Part shown: one piece after another, positions 36,853 through 46,504 of the stretch | How the letters are laid out: each line of letters begins with the position of its first letter | How positions within the stretch are numbered: position 1 is the first letter of the stretch | Assembly (NCBI RefSeq): GCF_000300195.1 | Contig: NZ_AMQH01000009.1 | Span: forward strand, 62,001 to 126,000 | Reading direction: 5' to 3' | From: Clostridium tunisiense TJ | GTDB lineage: Bacteria; Bacillota; Clostridia; Clostridiales; Clostridiaceae | Length of the DNA: 64,000 bases | Notes under the pieces: generated by a model | Databases searched by the model: none | Seen by the model: only the letters and a program-made list of their open reading frames with translations | What the model was told of the DNA's origin: nothing | Position numbers and translations under genes: made by a program

Positions 36853-38028
36853 ATGGCATGTAAATTTTATTTATACAAAGGAAAAGGAAAAAATGCAGAG
36901 AACGGACATCTTTGGATTTATACTACAGAAATAGAGCAGTATGACGGTGAATACCAAAATGGTGATATAGTTGAAGTTTATAACTTTAGAGGAGATTTCA
37001 TAGGAAAAGGTTACATAAATGATGTTTCTAAGATTACTATAAGAATCATGACTAGAGATATCAATGAAGAAATAGATGAAGAATTTTTTAGAAAAAGACT
37101 TCACGCAGCTTGGGAGTATAGGAAAAAGGTAGTGGATACTTCTAGCTGTAGATTTCTATTTGGAGAAGCAGACTTTGTTCCCGGTCTTATCATTGATAAA
37201 TTCGAAGACTACTATGTTATTCAATCTCTAGCTCTTGGAATAGATAAATACAAAGATATAGTAGTTAAGCTTCTTGTAGAGGACTTTGGCGCTAAGGGTG
37301 TTTATGAGAGAAGTGATGCTAAGGTTAGAGAACTTGAGGGTATGGAACAATCAAAAGGATTCTTAACAGAGCCTTTTGATACCATGGTTACAATCGCTGA
37401 AAATGGAGTTAAATATTATGTAGATATCGAAAATGGCCAAAAGACAGGATTCTTCCTTGATCAAAAGGAAAACAGAGCAGCTATTCACAAACTTTGTAAG
37501 GATGCTACTGTTCTAGATTGCTTTACTCACACTGGTTCATTTGCACTAAATGCTGGGGTTGCTGGAGCAAAAGCTGTCCTTGGCGTAGATATTTCTGAAC
37601 ATGCAGTGGATTTTTGCAGAAAAAATGCAGAGCTTAATGGACTTCAAGATACAGTAAAATTTGAGTGTCACAATGCCTTTGATGTACTTAGAGAATGGTC
37701 AAAGGAAGGCAAAGAGTTTGATGTGGTTATTCTTGACCCACCAGCCTTCACAAAATCTCGTTCTACAGTACAAAGCGCTACAAGAGGATACAAAGAAATT
37801 AATCTTAGAGGAATGAAGCTAGTTAAAAGAGGTGGATACTTTATAACTTGTTCTTGCTCTCACTTTATGAATCCAGATTTATTCAAGGAAACCATTGCAG
37901 ATGCTGCAAGGGACGCAAGAGTTTCCTTAAGGCAAGTAGAATTTAAAACTCAGTCACCAGACCATCCAATTCTTTGGAACAGTGATGAATCTTACTACTT
38001 AAAGTTTTACATATTCCAAGTTGTTTAG
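36853..38028 (+). CDS. Class I rRNA (cytosine-C5) methyltransferase, RlmI-like
   Basis: A 391-residue protein with an N-terminal PUA domain (about 1-75), a central RlmI/RlmK-type region (FGEADFVPGLIIDKFEDYYV) and a Rossmann methyltransferase domain: VLDCFTHTGSFALNA (SAM motif), VILDPPAF (motif IV) and FITCSCSHFM (motif VI region with cysteine). E. coli RlmI makes m5C1962 in 23S rRNA. AGGAGG precedes ATG. It is alone in its transcript. Confidence 0.9.
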   Translation: MACKFYLYKGKGKNAENGHLWIYTTEIEQYDGEYQNGDIVEVYNFRGDFIGKGYINDVSKITIRIMTRDINEEIDEEFFRKRLHAAWEYRKKVVDTSSCRFLFGEADFVPGLIIDKFEDYYVIQSLALGIDKYKDIVVKLLVEDFGAKGVYERSDAKVRELEGMEQSKGFLTEPFDTMVTIAENGVKYYVDIENGQKTGFFLDQKENRAAIHKLCKDATVLDCFTHTGSFALNAGVAGAKAVLGVDISEHAVDFCRKNAELNGLQDTVKFECHNAFDVLREWSKEGKEFDVVILDPPAFTKSRSTVQSATRGYKEINLRGMKLVKRGGYFITCSCSHFMNPDLFKETIADAARDARVSLRQVEFKTQSPDHPILWNSDESYYLKFYIFQVV

Positions 38029-38093
38029 TTTAATTATTGGCTTTCTTAGTGAAAGTTTAATTTATTCAGGTTCAAAAAGCCTTAAGGGAACCA

Positions 38094-38139
38094 GGGTAGG
38101 ACTCATGTATAAGGTAAGTTTTAACTCTGGTTCCCTATA
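38094..38139 (+). repeat. Inverted repeat AGGGAACCAG/CTGGTTCCCT
   Basis: A perfect 10-bp stem with a long loop and no T-run. It lies in the 295-base gap after the RlmI-like gene and could be a weak terminator. Confidence 0.5.
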
Positions 38140-38229
38140 ATATATAAGTGAACTTTTAACTTGTACATTAATCTATGTCAGTTCCTTATATTTTTGTAGA
38201 ATTGAACTATACTTTTACTTTGAAAGCCA

Positions 38230-38272
38230 AAATAAAGCCCCTGCTAGTTTTAATTATTCTAGCAGGGGCTTC
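38230..38272 (-). terminator. Strong GC-rich terminator
   Basis: AGCCCCTGCTAG (38236-38247) pairs with CTAGCAGGGGCT (38259-38270), with an A/T-rich tail on the minus-strand side. Confidence 0.8.
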
Positions 38273-38323
38273 TACCTTATATTCGCCAGTGTCTATTAGC
38301 TCAATTCTAAATTTAAATCCAAA

Positions 38324-38863
38324 TTACATAATCATATCAAACTTGTTAAATTCGTTAACTTTCCACTGATTACCTTCCTTTGACAGAAAGAATCTCTTAG
38401 TAATGGTTTTCTCAAACTCTTCGTTTTCTTTTCTATTCTTTGTAACTATAGTAAAAGTAACATCATAGCTTAGTATACCGTCGTCTTGTATCTTTATAAA
38501 TTTAGGTTTAATATTTTTCACCTGAACAAGAGTATCCATTGAGGCTGGTTTTATAGTGGTAGCAAAACGCATTCTCTCCTGAGTATAAAAATTAAAACCT
38601 CCTTTTGTAAAAAGGCCTTTCATGTCCTCAGCTTCTTTATCGAACTGCTCCAAATATTCTTCAGTAATTCCCTGTTCTTGATATTTATTAAATCTATCTA
38701 TGTCTTCACTAGTAACAGTATAATGACTATTAATGAACTTAATTAAATTTTTCTCCCCTGGGTCTTTTCTTGCTATAGACATAAGTGTTAGTGACGAAAA
38801 CAAAATTAACCCTATAATAATTATTGACAGCTTAGCTTTCATGTTAAATTGTAAATTCCCCAT
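38324..38863 (-). CDS. Membrane-anchored hypothetical protein
   Basis: A 179-residue protein with an uncleaved signal-like helix (about 11-28) and a soluble extracytoplasmic domain with a beta-rich end (FTIVTKNRKENEEFEKTITKRFFL). No family recognised. Its ribosome binding site AAGGAG lies inside the last codons of the upstream zinc-ribbon gene, two bases away, so the two are coupled. Confidence 0.6.
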   Translation of the reverse strand: MGNLQFNMKAKLSIIIIGLILFSSLTLMSIARKDPGEKNLIKFINSHYTVTSEDIDRFNKYQEQGITEEYLEQFDKEAEDMKGLFTKGGFNFYTQERMRFATTIKPASMDTLVQVKNIKPKFIKIQDDGILSYDVTFTIVTKNRKENEEFEKTITKRFFLSKEGNQWKVNEFNKFDMIM

Positions 38864-38865
38864 AA

Positions 38866-39093
38866 TTAATGTAACTCCTTTCTGTTAATGATTATCTTCT
38901 CACAGTTATAACAATAATAAGAGATAATTGCACTGTTAACTATCCATGCTTGAGCTAAAACTATGCAATCTCTTTTCATTATTTTAGAAATTAGTCCTCT
39001 TTTCTTATCTTTTTCCACCCAAATTACGCTCTTCCTTCCATCTGCTTCAATAATACCTTCCTTCATTTCTTGGTTGCAATATGGACATATCAT
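38866..39093 (-). CDS. Zinc-ribbon protein (PF20097-like)
   Basis: A 75-residue protein with two CxxC knuckles, CPYC near residue 3 and CYNC near residue 62, that would bind one zinc. The middle (GRKSVIWVEKDKK) fits a small Clostridium/Bacillus family usually encoded next to membrane proteins. Function unknown. It is first of a two-gene unit with the 38324 gene. Confidence 0.75.
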   Translation of the reverse strand: MICPYCNQEMKEGIIEADGRKSVIWVEKDKKRGLISKIMKRDCIVLAQAWIVNSAIISYYCYNCEKIIINRKELH

Positions 39094-39175
39094 AACCGCA
39101 CCCCCAATATAATTAACTGCTTCTTAAGCTTACTCATCTTATTTATTAATGCTCATAGACCTTATTATAATTTTC

Positions 39176-40966
39176 CTACACATAATATTGAGCTTGAGCA
39201 GAATACATAAGTTCATACTGGCTTCCACTTTGGTTTATAAGCTCCTCATGGGTTCCCACTTGAGTAAGCTCTCCCTTATGAAACACCGCAATTCTATCAC
39301 AGAACTTACAACTAGACAGCCTGTGAGAAATATAAATGGTAGTTTTATCCCCTATAAGCTCATTGAATTTACTATAAATTTCAAACTCTGCAAGAGGGTC
39401 AAGGGCTGCTGTTGGCTCATCTAAAATTACTATAGGTGCATCCTTAAAGATTGCCCTAGCTATAGCAATCTTTTGAGCTTGCCCTCCTGAGAATTCTATT
39501 CCCTTTTCATCAAAGGTTTTATAAATTGAAGTTTTTATTCCTAAAGGAAGTCTTTCTATATCTTCCTCAAGCCCAGCTTTGCAAAGAGCTCCTAAAACTC
39601 TATTATCTTCAATTTCCTCATGATGCTCTAAGGCTATATTTTCCTTTACAGAGAAAGCCATAAGCTTAAAGTCTTGGAAAACCACAGATAAAAGCTTCAT
39701 GTATTCCTCATAATCATATTCCTTCACATTTACTCCATTAAGAAGAATTTCACCTTCCGTGGGCTCATATAATCTGGCTAACAACTTAATGAAGGTAGTT
39801 TTCCCTGCCCCATTAAGTCCAACCACTGAAAGTTTTCCCCCTTTATTTATGGTCATAGATATATTTTTAAGAGTATACTCCTGGCTTCTTGGATATTTAA
39901 AAGAAACACCTTTAAATTCCACTGTGCAATGCTCTAAATCCTCAATGGTTCTTCCACCTACAGGCTTTGAAGATTTTATTGCTTCTAGCTCTAAATATAA
40001 ATCTAAGTATCTACACATAGCTCTAAATTCAACATATGTTTTTAAAAAGCCGGCTATAGCATTGCTAAAACTAGTAGCAGCACTTACATACATAGTAAAA
40101 CTTCCAATACCAATGTGATTTCTCAAGACCTTATAGGTCATGTAGGCATAAACCACTACCATCTGCACCTGCACACTTATGGAATTTAACCCCTCAAACT
40201 TTCCTATGGTTCCAAATAACTTTCCAAAGCCTCCAATGCTTACTTTATTGTAATCCCCTACTTTATCCATAATAAGAGGGCTTATATTATAAATTCTAAT
40301 ATCCTTTGCCATGGAGAAATCTAAGGTTATATCTCCATAGTATAAAAACTGCCTATTTAAAGGTGTTAACTCCTGATAAAACTTATATTGAACCTGCTGT
40401 GACTTTTTATATATAAAGGAGTTTAAGAAAACTATCCCTACAATAACGAGAATTATTAAGATATTTAGGGTGGATATTACCGCCACTAGACCTAATATGG
40501 CAATAACTTGAGATACTGCATCTATAACACTTCTTATCATCCGCTCTAAAACGCCTTGATTTCTGATAGGAAATAAGGCCCTATCCTTTAAATCCAGCAC
40601 CTGTGGGTCTTCAATTTTTTCAAAATCCATGTCCATAATTCTTTTCCCAAGACGGAGTTCAAAGCCATTTACTACCTGAATATTTTTTATTTCAACCACA
40701 GTATCTAACCACTTATTAATCAAATTCATTACTCCATTAGTTGCTACAATTATAGTAACTAAAAGAATAAACTTATCTATTCTTTGCTGCCCCATTAGCT
40801 CATCTATTATAAACTTTGGCATAATGATATTAATAAAAGGTGTTATAGCTTTTAAAATTGAGGATAGAAACAAAAGTGGAATATAGGTTTTTGATATCTT
40901 CGAAGCGATTCTTAAAAAGTGAACAGCTATTTTAAAATCCATTTTTAATCCCTTTGCATCTTCCAC
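39176..40966 (-). CDS. ABC exporter, membrane-ATPase fusion, second subunit
   Basis: A 596-residue protein starting at GTG 40966 right after the stop of its partner; AGGAGGT lies inside that gene. Five or six helices (1-320) precede an ATPase with Walker A GLNGAGKTT, signature FSGGQ (Leu to Phe), Walker B VILDEPTAALD and switch ISHR. Both ATPase sites look catalytic. The NGAGKTT wording and FSGGQ signature set the pair apart from MDR exporters and fit clostridial peptide-type exporters. No precursor peptide gene was found beside it. Confidence 0.9.
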   Translation of the reverse strand: MEDAKGLKMDFKIAVHFLRIASKISKTYIPLLFLSSILKAITPFINIIMPKFIIDELMGQQRIDKFILLVTIIVATNGVMNLINKWLDTVVEIKNIQVVNGFELRLGKRIMDMDFEKIEDPQVLDLKDRALFPIRNQGVLERMIRSVIDAVSQVIAILGLVAVISTLNILIILVIVGIVFLNSFIYKKSQQVQYKFYQELTPLNRQFLYYGDITLDFSMAKDIRIYNISPLIMDKVGDYNKVSIGGFGKLFGTIGKFEGLNSISVQVQMVVVYAYMTYKVLRNHIGIGSFTMYVSAATSFSNAIAGFLKTYVEFRAMCRYLDLYLELEAIKSSKPVGGRTIEDLEHCTVEFKGVSFKYPRSQEYTLKNISMTINKGGKLSVVGLNGAGKTTFIKLLARLYEPTEGEILLNGVNVKEYDYEEYMKLLSVVFQDFKLMAFSVKENIALEHHEEIEDNRVLGALCKAGLEEDIERLPLGIKTSIYKTFDEKGIEFSGGQAQKIAIARAIFKDAPIVILDEPTAALDPLAEFEIYSKFNELIGDKTTIYISHRLSSCKFCDRIAVFHKGELTQVGTHEELINQSGSQYELMYSAQAQYYV

Positions 40967-42805
40967 TTAAACCACCTCCTGTTCAGCTTCTTCTTGATAA
41001 TAATGGGCTTGAATATTAAACATTTCTGCATATCTTCCACTCTTAGCTAAAAGCTCCTCGTGGGTACCATACTCTTTTACTTCTCCATCCTCAAAGAAGG
41101 CAATCACATCACAAAAGCGAGTGCTAGCAAGCCTATGAGAAATATAAATTGCAGTTTTTTCTCCAACTAAATCATTAAAACCCTTATAAATGTTATATTC
41201 CGCTAAAGCATCAAGGGCTGCGGTAGGCTCATCTAAAACTATAATATCTCCATCTTTGTAAATAGCTCTAGCTAGGGCCAACTTTTGATTTTCTCCCCCT
41301 GAAAGCTCCACTCCCTCAGTATCAAGAAACTTTAATAAAGTGGTGTGAATTCCCTTTTTAAGACTTCTAACCTTGTCCCCCATCCCTGCTTTTTCTATGG
41401 CCTCCATAACCCTTTCTTCATCAAGGTTATCCTTTGTAGTTAGAGCTATATTTTCAGCCACAGAGAAGGCAAACATCCTTATTTCTTGAAATACCACTGA
41501 AAACAGCCTATTGTACTCCTTTTTATTAAACTCTTTAATATTAATTCCATTTATAAGTATCTCTCCCTCAGTAGGGTCATAAAGCCTTGTTAGAAGCTTT
41601 ACAAAAGTAGTCTTCCCAGCTCCGTTTACCCCTACAATAGCAAGTCTTTGTCCTGCCTTTATAGTAAAACTAAGATTTTTGTAGATATATCTATCACTGT
41701 GTGGATACTTAAAGGAAACATTTCTAAACTCTATTTCATAAGAGTTATTTTTAGGAATTTCCACAGGGTTTGGATTTTCTTTTTCATCATCTAATTCTAA
41801 GAAGTCACGGAAATCATTAAGATATAAATTTTGTGACCTGATAAAAGCTAAATCTGCCATCACCTTCTGCATCCACATAGCAAAGCCACTAATGGTAGCA
41901 AAATACATGGTGAAATCCCCAATGGTCATATTACCTCTTACAACTCTATAAATTAAATATCCATAAATTATTCCTTCACGGAGTAGAAGTAGTAGCACCT
42001 CTACTACTCCTACTTTAAAATACTTATACTTAATCTTTCTTTGAATTTTTACCCCTTCATCCTTAAACTGCTGAAACTTATTTGAAAGCCAACTTCCTAG
42101 CTTGTATATTCTTATATCCTTCCCATAAGAAAAATCATACATGGTTTTATAAATGTACTCAGCTCTTCTATCCTTGTCCGAAATCTCATCCTTTTTACTA
42201 TGTTCAAAAGTCTTAACCTTTAAGGTTAAAAAGTAAGTTATTAAAACATTAAAAATCAAATATAAAAGCACAAAGGGATTTAGCACGGCAACAATTGCTA
42301 CATAGCCTAAAAAGGAAATTCCAGCCCCTAATAATCCAAAGAGCTTATGGTAAATCCCCTCAATTCCTGTGCCACTACTGCTAATTGCTCTCTCTGCACT
42401 TTCCATGTTATTTAAGGTATCAGGATTTTCTGTATGCCTAAAGTCCATATTCATACATTTTTCCTGCATCATATTAATAAACTTAAACCTTGTTACTATC
42501 ACCTTAGGATAGTAAGCTCCATAAAAGTATGCTGTTAGGTAATTTATAATAGCTGATAAAAGAAAAAATCCTCCAAGGATTAAAATTAAAACTTCTGTTC
42601 TTTTAGACCCCATTAATTCATCAATTAAAAACTTAGGTATAAAAATTCCTATAAAAGGTGCTACTGCAGTCATCAATGTATAGCAACCAAAGTCCCAAAA
42701 TAAGGATTTATCAGTAGTCCATGCTTTTGAGATTAGGAATTTTAAATTAGTAAAAGTACTTCTTTTCTTCTCTTCTTTGTTTTTCTTAAACTTGTCTTCC
42801 CCCAT
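40967..42805 (-). CDS. ABC exporter, membrane-ATPase fusion, first subunit
   Basis: A 612-residue protein. Membrane domain (about 30-330), then Walker A GVNGAGKTT, signature LSGGE, Walker B IVLDEPTAALD and switch ISHR. It shares end-to-end similarity with the next gene product, and the two lie base to base, so they very likely form a heterodimer. GGGGGAT precedes ATG. About 490 bases separate it from the DUF350 gene, with a terminator between, so it is a separate transcript. Confidence 0.9.
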   Translation of the reverse strand: MGEDKFKKNKEEKKRSTFTNLKFLISKAWTTDKSLFWDFGCYTLMTAVAPFIGIFIPKFLIDELMGSKRTEVLILILGGFFLLSAIINYLTAYFYGAYYPKVIVTRFKFINMMQEKCMNMDFRHTENPDTLNNMESAERAISSSGTGIEGIYHKLFGLLGAGISFLGYVAIVAVLNPFVLLYLIFNVLITYFLTLKVKTFEHSKKDEISDKDRRAEYIYKTMYDFSYGKDIRIYKLGSWLSNKFQQFKDEGVKIQRKIKYKYFKVGVVEVLLLLLREGIIYGYLIYRVVRGNMTIGDFTMYFATISGFAMWMQKVMADLAFIRSQNLYLNDFRDFLELDDEKENPNPVEIPKNNSYEIEFRNVSFKYPHSDRYIYKNLSFTIKAGQRLAIVGVNGAGKTTFVKLLTRLYDPTEGEILINGINIKEFNKKEYNRLFSVVFQEIRMFAFSVAENIALTTKDNLDEERVMEAIEKAGMGDKVRSLKKGIHTTLLKFLDTEGVELSGGENQKLALARAIYKDGDIIVLDEPTAALDALAEYNIYKGFNDLVGEKTAIYISHRLASTRFCDVIAFFEDGEVKEYGTHEELLAKSGRYAEMFNIQAHYYQEEAEQEVV

Positions 42806-43192
42806 ATAATATCCCCCTATTTAATACTGCTTGTTATTTCAAGGTAACCTATATACTTATTATTCTAAATCACTTTCCTTAGCAAGCCTAAAATATTAAA
42901 TGCTACATTTGACCATCTAATTAATTATTAAGCTAAGCTGTGTTCCCCAAACAAAGTGCTTAACTTCCTAATTACAACTATAGACTTTCAAGTGTAACTC
43001 TAAAATTCTTAGGCAATAGTCCCCAAGAGTAACTTTTAATAATTTACATATAAGCTTAATTTCCACCTTTACCCATAGTAAAATTATACCATCTTTGTAA
43101 TAATTATAGAACCCCTTTAGTACTTTGAACCACAGTCCTTCTCTGTGTCTTCATCTTAATACTTAAGATATATTTCACATTTTTCTATAACT
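42806..43192. other. Intergenic region upstream of the ABC exporter pair
   Basis: AT-rich with no frame carrying a ribosome binding site. It should hold the exporter promoter on the minus strand, but I cannot place it with confidence. Confidence 0.3.
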
Positions 43193-43243
43193 AAAAAGCT
43201 GAAGCTCCATTATACGTGTTAACGTAAATCTGGTTCTTCAGCT
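43193..43243 (-). terminator. Terminator of the DUF350 cluster
   Basis: AGCTGAAG pairs with CTTCAGCT around a long loop containing a small palindrome; AAAAA at the left gives the U-tract on the minus strand. Confidence 0.65.
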
Positions 43244-43291
43244 CTTCTTAATTTACTTTGATATAACTGATAATAAAGTAGTGCTATTTTC

Positions 43292-43501
43292 TTAAGATAC
43301 TACACTTGCAATAATAATTCCTATTGCTATCATAAATCCAGCAATAACTATAGCTACAGCTACGTTCTTATTTTTTAGCTCTTCATTGAAGTCTATGGAT
43401 TTTAATATTACATCAAATAATACATAGCCCCCAATTAGTAATACCATTCCTAAAATACCGTAAACTACACTTAAAACTATCCCATTTAATAAACCTTCCA
43501 T
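43292..43501 (-). CDS. DUF350 family membrane protein (YjfL-like)
   Basis: A 69-residue protein with two membrane helices and the DUF350 pattern: LIGGYVLFDVILKSIDFNEELKNKNVAVAIVIAGF. E. coli YjfL has two such units; this is a single one. In enterobacteria it is encoded with a DUF1190 lipoprotein (YjfM) and a glutathionylspermidine-synthase-like ATP-grasp (YjfC), and the same three kinds of gene occur here. AGGAGGT precedes ATG. It is the last gene of the cluster. Confidence 0.8.
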   Translation of the reverse strand: MEGLLNGIVLSVVYGILGMVLLIGGYVLFDVILKSIDFNEELKNKNVAVAIVIAGFMIAIGIIIASVVS

Positions 43502-43588
43502 GATTTATACCTCCTAAAATAATTAATATTTATATTTAAATAGCTTTTCTTTATAAGTTCTACTGCTGTTATTCGTAATTTATGAACA

Positions 43589-43768
43589 TTACGAAGTAAT
43601 ACTTGATTTTATTTTTTCATAAACAGCTCCTATTAAAAATCCAATTAAAATCACAACAATTACTCTTGTAATAAATGAGGAAATTTTACCAAATCTTAAA
43701 TCAGCCCATATCCCCCAAATAATCGGAACTATAGATATTCCTATTAAACGTCTTTGCCATATTTTCAC
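43589..43768 (-). CDS. 59-residue membrane protein
   Basis: A short gene starting at GTG 43768, about nine bases after AGGGGGAAA. The product begins MKIWQRRLIGISIVPIIWG and has two hydrophobic segments (about 8-21 and 33-49) separated by a charged turn WADLRFGKISSF. It fits exactly between the ATP-grasp and DUF350 genes on the same strand. No family recognised. Good start signal, length and placement argue it is real. Confidence 0.6.
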   Translation of the reverse strand: MKIWQRRLIGISIVPIIWGIWADLRFGKISSFITRVIVVILIGFLIGAVYEKIKSSITS

Positions 43769-43864
43769 AACATTTTCCCCCTACAAATTTAAAAATAATC
43801 TCCGTAATTTCCTACTCTTATGACACAACTTTCTTACCTGCCGATTTGTCATTGCTTACTCTAT

Positions 43865-46327
43865 TTATTCATTTATATAAGTTGCCATAAACTTAGCTGA
43901 GGAGTTGGTTACAAAGTCCCCAATTCTTGTATATATTCCTGAAGGCTTCATCCCTGTAACATAAACCCCTACTACAGGAAATCCATAGGCTTTCTCCTTC
44001 TTTAGGTAATAATATTTATTAATCTCTACAGGTGAAATATTTACCCTATCTTGAAAAATTACATCTTCTATGGTCTTTTCAATACCTTCATAGCTTAAAA
44101 TTACTCCCTTTCCCTCTCTAGATAGGTAAGGCTTAACTACGCAATCCCTCGAAAGGTTTTCATTAGGCTCTAGACAAGTGTAGGGGATGTACCTAACTAT
44201 AAACTCTTCTTCCTCTGGTGTGTAAAAACCTTTTCCCATTAGCTCATAAATCACAGCAAACATTGCCTTTGATTGAGTTATAAGAGTATGTGTTGGATTT
44301 ATTACAAAGGTGTTTTTATTTAAAGCCTTAATGCAAGGTTTTAACTCTTCTTCCTCTTCAAACCAATCTAAAGGAAAGTATCTATAGATTGCATCCAAAG
44401 GGGTTCCATAAAGATATAACTTGTCATCCTTAACTTCTAAATCATATATATTTCCTGTTATAATCTTATATTCTCCCAGCTCCTTACAAAACTCACTTAC
44501 AATATTTGTAGTATATAAATCTTCATAATAGCTACTGCTTAAAAATCCAATATTTTTAATAGGTTTTTTCTTAGAAAAGTCCACTAAAATTTTACTAAGA
44601 ATATTTTTAATATCCTCTTTAAAGTTAGAGTTTGGGTCTTTGTAAGGAAGCTCTAGTTCCTCTTTTATTATGTTGCTGATTCCTATGCTCTCCACAAGAC
44701 CTGCTGGGGTTTCAGAGTTAAATTCAAAGATTTTAAGTCTTCCATCATTATCAATGGCAAAGTCTATTCTTCCTATGGCACAAAACTCCTCTGTTTCTGA
44801 GTTTAAAACCACTTCCTTTAAGCCTTCAGGGATACCAAGAAGTTCAAAAAACATGTGAAAGTTTCCCTTTATAAGCTTTGAAGTTTTATCTAAAACCTTG
44901 CAAAACTTAATAGATGCCTGTTGAAGCTCTGCATAGGCAGACCTATCTAAAATAAAGCTATCTAATGATATATACTCCTCAGTATTATCATAAGCTCCTG
45001 TGAAGTTATATTCAAAGGTAGCTCTTTCAATAACCTTATCCCATAGAGGCTTTCTATTATTCCCCTTATAGTACTCCATATGGGTCCTAGAAGGTTTAAT
45101 TCCAATGGGGCACATCCAAGTGCTACTGTTATCTGTTAAGAAATCTGAGCTCCATCTAACACATAGTCCTGCCAAAGTCTCCTTAATGATATAAGCCCCA
45201 AAATTTCCATAGGCCTTGATTGGCACATTCATGTTATTTTGATCCACATAATAGGTGTACTCTTGTTTTATGTGGATTACCTGCTGAAGAATATGCAGCT
45301 TATCAGACTTTAATACTTCTTGAACTTGCTTTTTCCACTGCTCCACAGTATATAATTTCCCAATATAAACTTCTCCACTGTATCTTCCAAAGGAAGCCTT
45401 AACTACATACTTATCCTTATTGTTTATTACTTCCTCATAATAATCTTTTGTAAATATAACTGTATATGGTATGGACTTTCTTATAATTTCCTTTTCTTCT
45501 TTAGATAACCAGGGGGAATCTCCCTCCACCAGCTCCCAAAGATAAGCAAAAAAACTCTTTGCCTGAATAGCAATAACTCTAGGGTCATTGATTAAAGTCA
45601 CAGTTCCCTTTTCAAAACACTGAAGAATTTTCTCAAAGTCATTTACTTCATAAAGGTATTCTGTAGGAAAAAGTCTTAAAATAATGTGGGCTTCTATTTC
45701 CTCAAAGGCATAAACTTTATTATCCCTTACTGAAAAGTTCTTAGGCCCTGCTTCAATTATTTTAATGTTACTATCTTTAAATAGGCTGTTAAAATAAAAA
45801 GCTAAGTGAAACTCCTCATAGTGGCAAGGGTCCATAAGTACCGCCACATTAACTTTTTCCTCTGTTCCCTTTAAGTCTTCAGCTATTTTTTTAAGTTCCC
45901 TTACAAAATTTTCTTCAAAGTTTTCATTTGCATTATTTTTAATATCAGCAGCTCCTGCAAGCCCTATTTCCTTTTGAGCACAAGGCTTATCATAATTAAA
46001 CTCTGCAAAAAACACCCTATTGTCTTCATCCCTAAAGGTATCAAACCTAGTCCAAAACAGAGGTGAAACTCCACAACTTAAACTTAAAATTTCTTCCTTA
46101 AAAGGAAAATCATCAATATAAGAAATAAAGCTTTTATGATGACTATTTATATCTGCTAACACCTTCAAGGCAATTTTATTAACCTGCTCAGAGTAATAAA
46201 CCATGTCATCGTAGCATTGTTTTTCAATATAAAAAGGTATCTGACAATGAACACTTTCTTCTGAATTGTTGCTAACCATATAATAATTAAATAATACCTC
46301 TTCAGTAAATTTTTTTTGGTCTATCAT
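43865..46327 (-). CDS. Tandem glutathionylspermidine-synthase-like ATP-grasp protein
   Basis: An 820-residue protein made of two GSP_synth-like units. Matching segments: FFAEFNYDKP / KIFEFNSETPAG (metal and ATP site), LINDPRVIAIQAKSFFAYLWEL / VINPTHTLITQSKAMFAVIYEL, VVKASFGRYSGEVY / VVKPYLSREGKGVI and SSDFLTDNSSTWMCPI / IGDFVTNSSAKFMATYI. The C-terminal unit matches the GspS pattern (FEFN..TP, KP..SREG) better and is likely catalytic; the N-terminal unit is altered at SREG (GRYSG). No amidase domain is present, so it is a ligase only. Substrate unknown; neighbours suggest an envelope peptide or lipoprotein. Confidence 0.85.
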   Translation of the reverse strand: MIDQKKFTEEVLFNYYMVSNNSEESVHCQIPFYIEKQCYDDMVYYSEQVNKIALKVLADINSHHKSFISYIDDFPFKEEILSLSCGVSPLFWTRFDTFRDEDNRVFFAEFNYDKPCAQKEIGLAGAADIKNNANENFEENFVRELKKIAEDLKGTEEKVNVAVLMDPCHYEEFHLAFYFNSLFKDSNIKIIEAGPKNFSVRDNKVYAFEEIEAHIILRLFPTEYLYEVNDFEKILQCFEKGTVTLINDPRVIAIQAKSFFAYLWELVEGDSPWLSKEEKEIIRKSIPYTVIFTKDYYEEVINNKDKYVVKASFGRYSGEVYIGKLYTVEQWKKQVQEVLKSDKLHILQQVIHIKQEYTYYVDQNNMNVPIKAYGNFGAYIIKETLAGLCVRWSSDFLTDNSSTWMCPIGIKPSRTHMEYYKGNNRKPLWDKVIERATFEYNFTGAYDNTEEYISLDSFILDRSAYAELQQASIKFCKVLDKTSKLIKGNFHMFFELLGIPEGLKEVVLNSETEEFCAIGRIDFAIDNDGRLKIFEFNSETPAGLVESIGISNIIKEELELPYKDPNSNFKEDIKNILSKILVDFSKKKPIKNIGFLSSSYYEDLYTTNIVSEFCKELGEYKIITGNIYDLEVKDDKLYLYGTPLDAIYRYFPLDWFEEEEELKPCIKALNKNTFVINPTHTLITQSKAMFAVIYELMGKGFYTPEEEEFIVRYIPYTCLEPNENLSRDCVVKPYLSREGKGVILSYEGIEKTIEDVIFQDRVNISPVEINKYYYLKKEKAYGFPVVGVYVTGMKPSGIYTRIGDFVTNSSAKFMATYINE

Positions 46328-46353
46328 ATAACTTCTCTTTTCCTTTTAGTAAT

Positions 46354-46428
46354 GAACAAGTTCATTTTGAACAAGTTCATTTTGAACAAGTTCATTTTAA
46401 ACAAACTCATTTCGAATAAATTCATTTT
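46354..46428. repeat. Five tandem 15-base repeats (GAACAAGTTCATTTT)
   Basis: Units 1-3 (46354-46398) are identical; units 4 and 5 (46399-46428) diverge at three or four bases each. The first unit with its flank forms the perfect palindrome AATGAACAAGTTCATT (46351-46366), the same core as at 4106-4121. The array lies just upstream of the ATP-grasp gene and may be a stack of operator sites. Confidence 0.9.
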
Positions 46429-46504
46429 CTTTGACAACTTGGGAAGTAGATTTTAACTTCCACAAAAATTACTTTCTTAGTAGGATATCTACCATTAAGT
46501 TCTT

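Noticed and set aside
39176..42805. Considered the exporter pair as a bacteriocin export operon
   Set aside because: No peptidase C39 domain and no double-glycine precursor peptide was found nearby.
46354..46428. Considered as a CRISPR array
   Set aside because: The 15-base units are directly adjacent with no spacers and no cas genes are present.
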